Below the pieces are notes generated by a model that saw only the letters and a list, made by a program, of their open reading frames with translations, did no database searches and was not told the DNA's origin. This document shows, piece after piece, positions 14,393 to 21,606 of a stretch of 33,430 nt of DNA (positions within the stretch are counted from its first letter, which is position 1; each line of letters starts with the position of its first letter). The DNA is from Deltaproteobacteria bacterium (GTDB lineage Bacteria; Desulfobacterota; Binatia; UTPRO1), in the NCBI GenBank assembly GCA_029262315.1, contig JAJCZP010000085.1, positions 1-33,430 on the forward strand. Reading direction: 5' to 3'. Both the position numbers and the translations under genes were made by a program.

Positions 14393-15496
14393 CTAGGGCG
14401 AACAGGTGCTCCCGAATGGTCCGGTCGTCTGTTGTCCGCCGCAGATGAACGTCACCCCGTCTCCGATGCTGCAGGCCCACTCGCCCGTGTTGGGGCAACA
14501 CGCGTGGCCTTCCAGGCAGATCGGGTTTTGGTGCTGCCCCGGTTCAGCGAGCGGATCGCAGCATGCGGGAGCAGGCGGCACTGTGATCGGGACGCATAGC
14601 TCACGAGCTCGCCTAACCTGCAGTGCGCCGTTGCCGAACTGATTGTCGACAAACACCTTCTGGTTCGCGCGCGGTCCCGCCTTGAGCTGGTAGCACATCA
14701 GCCGGGCCGCGCCCTCGAGGATTCCCTCGCCTTGCTTGTCGACAGGGAGGCAGAGCCGAAGCGGTTTCTTGATGTTCGTTGTTCCGACGCCGAACTGATC
14801 TTCGACCGACACGCCGGCTACGCGTCGTCGGCCGCCGCGTACACTGTAGCATTGGTAGTGGTCGACGAGCGGTAGATCGAGTGGCGTGGCCGGATCTGTC
14901 AGACTCTTGGCCGAGGGTACGAGCAGCCGCTCGGGGCGTCGCAGATCGACGACGAGCGTTCCGAACTGATCTTCGACGACGACGTCGCGGCGCCCTTCGA
15001 AACGCGGCTCACTACGACGAACCTCGTAGCCAACGAGGTGATCAGCATCACCGGGTGCGGTCGGGTCCTCGTTGTTCTTGTTGACCGGGGCGCACAGGAG
15101 CTTCGGTCGACGTACCTTCACGGTACCCGGCCCGAAATCATCGACGAGATCCACCATGCGCGGAGTGAACGAATTACGACCCACGTCGTAGCACTGGAAG
15201 TGGCTTGGCCGTGTCGCGGGGCACTCGGGGAACTGGCACCCGGGGGGCACGCGGTCGAGGGCCGTGCCGTCCGGGCAAGTTTTCTTGTCGTCCGTGCAGC
15301 TGGCGACCTCGCAGAGGGGGCCTTCGAACCCTGGCGGACACTGACACGTGTTCGGTGCCACACAGACGCCAGCGTTCTGGCAGGGCGGAGTGCAGCTCGT
15401 CGCCAACCCGGCGGCTGCGGCACCGGCAGTTCCCAACGCCGCGACGAGGGAGAGCGTAGCGAGGGCGGCGAGTCTCAGTGCGCGAGTGGCGATCAT
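14393..15496 (-). CDS. Secreted EGF-like protein with four Cys-paired beta repeats
   Basis: The 367-residue protein starts with an Ala-rich signal peptide (to about residue 30). An EGF-like module follows at 35-62 (CTPPCQNAGVCV, then CQCPPGFEGPLC). Then come four repeats of the same type as in the downstream gene, at about 98-141, 153-197, 213-254 and 267-303. Their signature is CY...D[DN]FG/DQFG...LCxP. Repeat 2 has lost both Cys (GYEV and LLVPSAK) while keeping the DQFG core. A C-terminal Cys-rich stretch (310-367) follows. The ATG at 15496 has an AAGGAG site and starts the signal peptide, so upstream in-frame starts are rejected. A surface or extracellular binding role is likely; the function is unknown. 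Confidence 0.82.
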   Translation of the reverse strand: MIATRALRLAALATLSLVAALGTAGAAAAGLATSCTPPCQNAGVCVAPNTCQCPPGFEGPLCEVASCTDDKKTCPDGTALDRVPPGCQFPECPATRPSHFQCYDVGRNSFTPRMVDLVDDFGPGTVKVRRPKLLCAPVNKNNEDPTAPGDADHLVGYEVRRSEPRFEGRRDVVVEDQFGTLVVDLRRPERLLVPSAKSLTDPATPLDLPLVDHYQCYSVRGGRRRVAGVSVEDQFGVGTTNIKKPLRLCLPVDKQGEGILEGAARLMCYQLKAGPRANQKVFVDNQFGNGALQVRRARELCVPITVPPAPACCDPLAEPGQHQNPICLEGHACCPNTGEWACSIGDGVTFICGGQQTTGPFGSTCSP

Positions 15497-15599
15497 GGGG
15501 ATCTCCTTGTTCCGGGTTTCTCTCTGATGCGGGTAAACATCCGACAGTGGAAACGGCAGGTTCGTGAAATCGTCTTTGCGTCCCATGACGTCCTCTCAG

Positions 15600-17942
15600 C
15601 TACAGCGCTGAGATCGCTAGCACGTCCGACGGGATGCAGAGCAGCTTCGCCTGTCCGGCGAGTACCTCGTCGGGTTCGGGGAAGAGATTCCCTGGCGCCG
15701 TCGTGACGACGCGTTTCCGCACTTTGTCCTGGCGAACCTTCGTTCCGGTCGGCGGATTGCCGATGAGTGCGGCGGCGTCGGTGCTGGTGAGCTTGCTGGA
15801 GATCTTGGCCTGGTAGCAGACCAGCGCCTGGGAGATGGTCGCTGTCGACTGCGAGATCACGGCGGCCGTGAACCGCGGTGGGTCGATGGCCATCTTGTCG
15901 ACCGGGGCACAGATCTCTGTTGGTTTCTTCAGGTCGAACAGGCAGGTTCCCTCGACCGCGAACCCGGCGAACGACGGGTTGCCGTCCGGGTCGTCCGCAC
16001 AATAGATGTCGAGCGCAGCATCCCCGAGGAAGGTCTGCAGATCCTTCCGAAACTTGCCCGCGGGCGCCTGGTCGCTGGCGATCTTCGCGGTCTTCGCCTG
16101 GTAGCACTTGAAGTGGGTCGGGTCGCCAGTCGGTGCATCCGCGGTGCTCTGCTCGTCGGCCCCCGCCGGAAGGAGCAGACTTCGCACCCGCTTGGTTTCG
16201 AGGAAGAGGGTGCCGAAGCGGTTGGTGATCTCGTAGAGACGTTTCGGTGCTTTGACGGCCTTCGCGAACCCACTCCCCCCGTCGGTGCCGATGCCTTCGC
16301 GCGCTTCCTTCATCTTGTACTTGAGGTAGTGGAGATCGGGATTGGCGGCGGCAACGCCGTCGGTGCTCGCCGGATGCCCGAGCCCATCCTCCTTGCGGAT
16401 GAGGTAGTTCTCGGGGTCGTCGACCGCGCTGTTCGCGAGCGTCGTGTCATCGAGCTTGATGTTCCAGTCTTTCGGAAAGACGTTCTCAGTCAGCAGCCCG
16501 ACGATGGAAAACTTGGACCCCTTGGCCTTGTAGAAGACCAGCGTGTCGGCGGTCGGCGGCGCCGGCGTCCCGGCCGGGGTGGGCGTAGCGGAGGCGATCG
16601 GGGTCGGCGTGCTCGTTGGCGTGGACGTCGCGGTCGCCGTCGTGGTGGCTGTTGGTGTGGTTGTGGCTGTGACGCTGGCCGTCGGGGTACTCGTCGCCCT
16701 TGGGGTGGGGGTCGCCGTCGCTGTTGCGGTGGAGGTCGCCGTCGCTGTTGCGGTGGAGGTCGCCGTCGTCGCGACCGTCGCTGTTGGCGTCGGTGTGGGG
16801 ACTGGGGTCAGTGTCGCCGTCGGGGTCGTCGTGGCCGTCGCGGTGGCGGTTGGTGTTGTGGTCGGTGTTACTGTTGGCGTCAGCGTTGCAGTCGGCGTCG
16901 TCGTGGCAGTCGTGGTTACGGTCGGCGTTGGTACTGGTGGTGCGCCAACGGCGTCCGCGAACACTTGAAGCAGGCCAGCGCCGTACGCGATCGCTTCGGC
17001 GTACAGGTGCCGCCCGTAGAGCTGCAGCATCGACTCGCTGCCGATGTTCGCGACTCCGTTGAACTCGGTGGGAACCACGGGGCCACCATCGCCGCCCGTG
17101 TTCTCGATGTAGCCGAACCCCTGCCAACGCTTGGCGCCGCCTGGTCCGCTGTTGTCGATCGACACCGTCTCGTCGATGATCCACCAGTCGTCGAGGCACA
17201 GAAGATCGCAGTCGAACTCGCCGACTCGATCGATCTCGAAGTAGTCGTCCCCGAAGAAGCCGCCGTCGGACCAGTGCAGCGACGGAAACATGTCTTTCAG
17301 CTCGCTGGCCGGCTGGCTCGCCGTCGTCTCACTGATGTCCGCCTGATAGTCGGTGAGGTCGTAGACGACCCGCGCGATTGCTTTCACGTAGGCTTCCGCC
17401 GTCGCCGGTACGACCGTCTCCGCCACGACACCCGAGTAGTCGTAGGTGGCGAAGTTTGCCGGCCCGAAGTCCTCGAAATCCTCTTCGAGCGGGTGATCGT
17501 CGTCGTGAGTATGCGCCGGAGACGTCATGTCCTGGACGAAGTGCAGTGCCCGCCCCATGCGATGAAACGCGGCATCGGTGCCGATGAAGTTGGTGTTCCC
17601 GTACTCGACGATGGCCGCATCGTACTGCGTCTGGGAGTTCTCCCATGCCGGTCCCGATCCGAAGGCGAACGAGGGCGCCGCATCGGTCTCAGGGTTGTAG
17701 AAATGGCCGAGTGACCGCGTCGCTGGTACATCTTCGTTGTCACAGCCGTTGCCAACCTCGGTTCGGAAGGCCGGCGTGAAGAACGGGTTGCCGAGGATGT
17801 CGACCGACGTGTGCCCCATCTCCCGGTGCACGAACACGTTCTCGTGCGCGAGTGCCGGCGCTGCATCGAACGCGACGAGCGTGACCACGCACGCCGCAAT
17901 TCCCACGGCCCGCATTCCTCCCGCGATTCCGGTCGCGCGCAT
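15600..17942 (-). CDS. Secreted phospholipase C/S1-P1-like protein with Thr/Pro linker and Cys-paired repeats
   Basis: The 780-residue protein has a signal peptide ending APALA at residue 32, leaving His33 as a possible mature N-terminus. Residues about 33-330 resemble the zinc-dependent phospholipase C/P1 nuclease fold. H134-F-V-Q-D138-M-T-S-P142-A-H144 fits the HYxxDxxxPxH zinc motif, and further His lie at 39, 44, 80 and 127. Residues about 333-462 are a linker of repeated Thr-Ala/Thr-Pro. The C-terminus carries three repeats like those in the next two genes (about 540-596, 613-682 and 709-773). The first lacks both signature cysteines. The architecture suggests an exported hydrolase tethered or bound through its C-terminal repeats; substrate and activity are unproven. 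The start lies 2 nt after the HEAT gene stop. An internal ATG at residue 10 is a possible alternative start. Confidence 0.8.
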   Translation of the reverse strand: MRATGIAGGMRAVGIAACVVTLVAFDAAPALAHENVFVHREMGHTSVDILGNPFFTPAFRTEVGNGCDNEDVPATRSLGHFYNPETDAAPSFAFGSGPAWENSQTQYDAAIVEYGNTNFIGTDAAFHRMGRALHFVQDMTSPAHTHDDDHPLEEDFEDFGPANFATYDYSGVVAETVVPATAEAYVKAIARVVYDLTDYQADISETTASQPASELKDMFPSLHWSDGGFFGDDYFEIDRVGEFDCDLLCLDDWWIIDETVSIDNSGPGGAKRWQGFGYIENTGGDGGPVVPTEFNGVANIGSESMLQLYGRHLYAEAIAYGAGLLQVFADAVGAPPVPTPTVTTTATTTPTATLTPTVTPTTTPTATATATTTPTATLTPVPTPTPTATVATTATSTATATATSTATATATPTPRATSTPTASVTATTTPTATTTATATSTPTSTPTPIASATPTPAGTPAPPTADTLVFYKAKGSKFSIVGLLTENVFPKDWNIKLDDTTLANSAVDDPENYLIRKEDGLGHPASTDGVAAANPDLHYLKYKMKEAREGIGTDGGSGFAKAVKAPKRLYEITNRFGTLFLETKRVRSLLLPAGADEQSTADAPTGDPTHFKCYQAKTAKIASDQAPAGKFRKDLQTFLGDAALDIYCADDPDGNPSFAGFAVEGTCLFDLKKPTEICAPVDKMAIDPPRFTAAVISQSTATISQALVCYQAKISSKLTSTDAAALIGNPPTGTKVRQDKVRKRVVTTAPGNLFPEPDEVLAGQAKLLCIPSDVLAISAL
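16562..16944. repeat. Degenerate Thr/Pro-coding tandem repeats (linker of the PLC-like protein)
   Basis: The minus strand encodes about 130 residues of Thr, Ala and Pro in irregular dipeptide and short multi-residue repeats. On the plus strand these are GTCGC/GTTGG/GTGG-type runs. The repetition is coding, not a CRISPR array, because the units are short and irregular with no spacers. Such runs are prone to slippage and usually encode flexible, possibly glycosylated linkers. Confidence 0.85.
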
Positions 17943-17944
17943 GC

Positions 17945-18919
17945 TTACCGAGCCCCCGCGATCGCGAGCCGACGCCGCGCCGAGAGCGCGACCGGCCGGG
18001 TGCCGTCGGCGAGCGTGCGGATGACCGCGCGCGCCTCGGGGGTGTCGATGTCGGTGAGTTCTTCGAGGGCCCAGCGGTTGGCGATGCGGCTCCGCCCACG
18101 AGCGATGGGAAAGAGCATCGTGACCTTCTCCGCCGCGGATAGCGACCCCATGTCGCGTACGGTGATCGCAATCGTTGCGTAGCTTTTCCAGCGTCCGCCT
18201 GGATCGTCGAGGATCGCCTGCAGTCGGGCGCGCGACGCGGCGTCGTCGAGGTAACCCAGCCCGAATGTTGCTTGCTTCTGCGCCCCGGGATTGTCGCTGG
18301 CGATCGCGGTCAGCAATACGTTACGCCCGCTCTCGTCTCCCAGCATCGCCAGCGCGATCGCCGCCACAACCCGGACCTCCGGATCGGCATGCGCCAGAAA
18401 CGGGCGTACGCGGGCGCGATCGGAGCGCGCGCCGATCTTCCCCAGGGTCGCGAGCGCTGTCTTGAGAACCCCCAGATCTTCAGCCGACTGCAGCAGCGTG
18501 CGCATGCGCGGGCGGGCGCGCACGTCGGCGAGAATGCGGAGGGCCGTCGCCGCGCGCCGGCGAACCTCGACGTCTGAATCCGTGGTCGCGGTCAGCACCG
18601 CGGGTACGCCGTCCGCATCCCGCAGTTCGGCGATCATACTGCACGCGAACACCTTCTCGCCGCGGTTGCCGGTCTCGGCGACGTTGCGAAGAACCACGAG
18701 CGATGGCTCCCCACGTGCGGCGATCGCATCGGCAATGCGTTCGCGATCGGGGCGCGAGGCCGCCTGCCATTCTCCGACGAGGGCGCGCGGGCCCATGGCG
18801 GCGAAGCGATTCTGCGATTGAACTTCAGCGCTGCCACCGAGGAGAAGGACGAGCATGAGCGCGAGCGCCCACGAGCCTAGCATCGGGGCCCGCGCGCTCT
18901 TGCGGGCAAGGGAGGGCAT
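17945..18919 (-). CDS. Exported or membrane-anchored HEAT-repeat protein
   Basis: The 324-residue protein has an N-terminal hydrophobic helix (SWALALMLVLLLGGSAEV), either a signal peptide or an anchor. The remainder consists of helical repeats of the HEAT/PBS-lyase type. Examples are the stretches around GVPAVLTATTDSDVEVRRRA, the ADPEVRVVAAIALAMLGDES segment, and QKQATFGLGYLDD. These form right-handed solenoids that bind proteins or other ligands. No catalytic residues are seen. The stop TAA is 2 nt from the ATG of the PLC-like gene, indicating one transcript. The HEAT protein could therefore assist the folding, export or binding of that secreted protein, which is inference. An alternative start at residue 13 would shorten the N-terminus. 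Confidence 0.85.
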   Translation of the reverse strand: MPSLARKSARAPMLGSWALALMLVLLLGGSAEVQSQNRFAAMGPRALVGEWQAASRPDRERIADAIAARGEPSLVVLRNVAETGNRGEKVFACSMIAELRDADGVPAVLTATTDSDVEVRRRAATALRILADVRARPRMRTLLQSAEDLGVLKTALATLGKIGARSDRARVRPFLAHADPEVRVVAAIALAMLGDESGRNVLLTAIASDNPGAQKQATFGLGYLDDAASRARLQAILDDPGGRWKSYATIAITVRDMGSLSAAEKVTMLFPIARGRSRIANRWALEELTDIDTPEARAVIRTLADGTRPVALSARRRLAIAGAR

Positions 18920-19028
18920 GCGGGGGATCCTCGACGAACAGGGCAGCCGATGTCAAGGCCGCACGCCTTTGAGGGCCGTGCGCTGGGCGCCTCTTGGAAC
19001 GCCATCGTGGCGCAGCTATGGTCCCACC

Positions 19029-19499
19029 ATGGCTACCCTCTCTGGACGAGTGCTCAACTTCATGAGTCGACGGCTGCCGTGGCTGGGGCGGCAGGGGACC
19101 CGGCGCCAGGTCGCACAGTTCCGCGCCAGTGCGGGAGCCAAGGGCGGCGAGCTGATGGGTCGACCCGTATTCATCCTCGATGTCGTCGGGCGGTCGAGTG
19201 GCGAGCCGCGGCCGGTTGCGCTCATGCTCGCGCGCCGTGGCGACGATGTGCTCGTCACCGGCTCGAACGGCGGCAACCCCGTCGCGCCCAATTGGTACAA
19301 GAACTTGAGCGCCGCCGGTGAGGCGTACGTGGAGGTTGGCGCCGATCGCTGGGCCGTCGACTTTCGCGAACTCGACGAAGGGCCGGAGCGTGCAGAGTGT
19401 TGGAAGATCCTCGTCGAGGCCTATCCCGACTTCGCGTCGTATCAGGAGCTTACCGATCGACGTCTTCCGGTCGCGGTCCTTTCTCGCAAGCCGGGCTGA
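19029..19499 (+). CDS. Deazaflavin (F420)-dependent nitroreductase-family protein
   Basis: The 156-residue protein resembles the Ddn/nitroreductase family of split-beta-barrel enzymes, which use reduced coenzyme F420. Typical sequence is VVGRSSGEPRPVALML (the GRxSGxxRxxPL-like motif), then VTGSNGGNP, APNWYKNLSA and a YVEVG strand. Mycobacterial relatives reduce quinones, nitroimidazoles and other enone or aromatic acceptors. The substrate here is unknown. The start ATG at 19029 was chosen over a longer upstream reading because it opens directly on the conserved helix and the extra residues overlap the HEAT gene start region. No good Shine-Dalgarno site is visible. The gene diverges from the HEAT gene across a 109-bp gap. 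Confidence 0.88.
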   Translation: MATLSGRVLNFMSRRLPWLGRQGTRRQVAQFRASAGAKGGELMGRPVFILDVVGRSSGEPRPVALMLARRGDDVLVTGSNGGNPVAPNWYKNLSAAGEAYVEVGADRWAVDFRELDEGPERAECWKILVEAYPDFASYQELTDRRLPVAVLSRKPG

Positions 19500-19571
19500 C
19501 GCGCGGTCACGTCGGCGGCTGCGAGAGCGTCGCCATTCGCTTGGTGTGATGACGGGCGCCGTTTTCTCGGC

Positions 19572-20870
19572 ATGATGACGGGCGCCGGTCGCTGGAGCGT
19601 TGCCGTCGTCGGCCTTCTGGCAGTCGCTGGAGCGTCGACCGCCTGCCGTCGGCCGCCGCCGCCGACGGACGTCGTCCTCGTCACGCTCGACACGACCCGG
19701 CGCGACCACCTCGGGGCTTACGGCTACGCCGGCGCCTCGACGCCGGAACTCGACCGCTTCGCTTACGGTAGCGATCTCTATACACGGGCGTACGCCAGCT
19801 CGTCGTGGACGATTCCGTCGCATGCGTCCATGCTGACCGGCCTGTACCCGAGCGATCACGGCGCGCGGCTTCGCAGTGTGGCCGGCCCGGAGGCTCCGGT
19901 GGCGATGTTGCGACCCGAGGTGACCACACTCGCCGAGCACCTCCACGCGCACGGCTACGCGACCGGCGCGTTCATCGGGGCCCCGCTTCTCGACAGCCGC
20001 TTCGGGCTCGATCAAGGCTTCGACGTTTATGATGATGACTTTCGTGGAGAGGGCGCCGCTGTCGGACGACAGGCCGACGAACTCACCGCCCGGGCCGTTG
20101 CCTGGCTCCAAGTGCAGCACGATCGGCCGATCTTTTTGTTCGTCAACTATTTCGATGCCCACAAGCCCTATCGTCCGTCCGAGCCGTGCCGCGTGCGACA
20201 TGAAGTGGACGACCCGAATCCTCTGGCCCGAGCGCGGGCGCTGTACGATGCGGAGATCTGCTTCATGGACGGCCACTTCGGGGCGCTTCTCGACGCGCTA
20301 GCGCATGCCGGTCGTCTCGACGCGGCCGTCGTCGCTGTGGTTGCCGATCACGGCGAAGCCTTCGGGGAGCACGGCGAGCACTCGCACGGCAAGAGCCTCA
20401 TCGAGCCGTTGATCCGCGTTCCGTTGCTCGTGAAGCAGCCGCGGCAGCGACGGGGGAGGCGACGCGAGGAGCTCTTCGAGGCGCGCCGCTTGTTCGAGTT
20501 GTTGCTGGACGAGGCGGGCGTTCCGCGACCACTGGTCTCGTCCGCGCCCGCGGTGATCAACGACGGGCTCGTCAGCGAGCTCATGGTCGGGCTCGGAGCG
20601 GGCCGACGCGCCCCGCTCCGAACTGTCATCGTATGGCCGTGGAAGCTGGTCCGTCCTCCGGAGGGCGAGCCCCAGCTCTTCGACCTTGGCTCCGATCCGG
20701 GAGAGCACCGAAACCTGTGGGGCCAGCCCGGACACGAAGCCGGCGCACGACTCGATGCGAAGCTCACCACGTGGCTTACGGCACGGGCCTCCGGCGTGGA
20801 GGACGCGGCGCCCGCCGCGATGGATCCTTCTATGGAGAAACGCCTGCGTGCGCTCGGGTACGTGTTCTAG
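19572..20870 (+). CDS. Sulfatase/alkaline-phosphatase-superfamily lipoprotein without formylglycine Cys
   Basis: The 432-residue protein is a type I sulfatase-fold member. Metal-site segments are VTLDTTRRDHLG (D40), and VVADHGEAFGEHGEHSHG further on, with RVPLL after it. The active-site region is SSSWTIPSHASMLTG. In true sulfatases this would be CxPSR, but here Thr80 replaces the Cys/Ser converted to formylglycine, and His84 replaces the Arg. The protein therefore cannot be a classical sulfatase; a Thr nucleophile as in phosphotransferase or phosphodiesterase members is plausible. A hydrophobic N-terminus ends in AGASTAC (Cys25), probably a lipobox, giving an envelope location. No strong ribosome site precedes the double ATG. 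A 15-bp direct repeat (19547-19561, 19573-19587) overlaps the start. Confidence 0.9.
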   Translation: MMTGAGRWSVAVVGLLAVAGASTACRRPPPPTDVVLVTLDTTRRDHLGAYGYAGASTPELDRFAYGSDLYTRAYASSSWTIPSHASMLTGLYPSDHGARLRSVAGPEAPVAMLRPEVTTLAEHLHAHGYATGAFIGAPLLDSRFGLDQGFDVYDDDFRGEGAAVGRQADELTARAVAWLQVQHDRPIFLFVNYFDAHKPYRPSEPCRVRHEVDDPNPLARARALYDAEICFMDGHFGALLDALAHAGRLDAAVVAVVADHGEAFGEHGEHSHGKSLIEPLIRVPLLVKQPRQRRGRRREELFEARRLFELLLDEAGVPRPLVSSAPAVINDGLVSELMVGLGAGRRAPLRTVIVWPWKLVRPPEGEPQLFDLGSDPGEHRNLWGQPGHEAGARLDAKLTTWLTARASGVEDAAPAAMDPSMEKRLRALGYVF

Positions 20871-20983
20871 GGGCGGGCGTTGCCTGCGCGCTGGTGGGAT
20901 CCTCGCGCGAGCCGTTGCCAAGTCTCGAGCGCACGAGTAGCGTGGCGCGCCTATCCATAGAGGGCAAGGGGGAGGACGTCGCA

Positions 20984-21547
20984 ATGAAGCTGCAAGGCAA
21001 TGCGCTCCGGCCGGGGATGATCATCGAGCACAAGAATCGCCTGTGGCGTGTCGTGAAGTATCAGTCGACGCAGCCCGGCAAGGGCGGTGCCTATGCGCAG
21101 GTGGAGCTCTCGGAGATCGGCGCAGGAACCAAGCTCAACGAGCGATTCCGGTCTTCGGAAGACGTCGAGCGTGTACGCTTCGAGCAGCAGGCCCATCAAT
21201 ACCTGTTCGCCGACGGCGACATGCTGACCTTCATGGATGCCGAGACCTTCGAGCAGATTGCGCTTCCCCGCGACGTCCTCGGAAACGCCGCTGCCTACCT
21301 GCAAGACGGGATGGAGGTCATGATCGAGTCGCACCACGGCCAGCCGATCAGTGTCAAACTTCCCGACCAGGTCACCCTCGAGATCGCCGAGACCGAACCT
21401 ACGGTGAAAGGGCAGACGGCCACGTCGTCCCCGAAGCCCGCCGTTCTGGAGAACGGCGTGCGCGTCATGGTTCCGCAGTTCATCAACCAGGGTGACCGGA
21501 TCGTCGTCACCACGGAAGATTCGACGTATTTGAAGCGCGCCGACTGA
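20984..21547 (+). CDS. efp: Translation elongation factor P
   Basis: The 187-residue EF-P rescues ribosomes stalled on consecutive prolines. Domain I has the loop TQPGKGGAYAQVEL with Lys33 at the tip, the position that is post-translationally modified in many bacteria. Domains II and III follow, ending with the typical VPQFINQGDRIVVTT and DSTYLKRAD. A Shine-Dalgarno site AAGGGGGAGG lies before the ATG at 20984. Proline-rich proteins in this window, such as the Thr/Pro linkers and the Pro-rich part of the DUF2339 protein, are likely clients. No EF-P lysine-modifying enzyme is encoded here. Confidence 0.97.
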   Translation: MKLQGNALRPGMIIEHKNRLWRVVKYQSTQPGKGGAYAQVELSEIGAGTKLNERFRSSEDVERVRFEQQAHQYLFADGDMLTFMDAETFEQIALPRDVLGNAAAYLQDGMEVMIESHHGQPISVKLPDQVTLEIAETEPTVKGQTATSSPKPAVLENGVRVMVPQFINQGDRIVVTTEDSTYLKRAD

Positions 21548-21606
21548 CACCGACGAGATCCCGGTGCGTGACCGAGCAGGCCTCGCCAGGTTGCGGGATC
21601 CGCTGC

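Noticed and set aside
16562-16944. Possible CRISPR or satellite array
   Set aside because: Short, irregular, fully coding Thr/Pro repeats without unique spacers.
16113-17714. Plus-strand Gly/Arg-rich open frame (533 residues)
   Set aside because: It is the complement of the Thr/Pro linker and PLC-like domain; the Gly/Arg/Cys runs come from the linker repeats.
21557-21600. Bidirectional terminator between efp and DUF2339
   Set aside because: GATCCCG and CGGGATC can pair over 7 bp but the loop is 30 nt; too weak to list.
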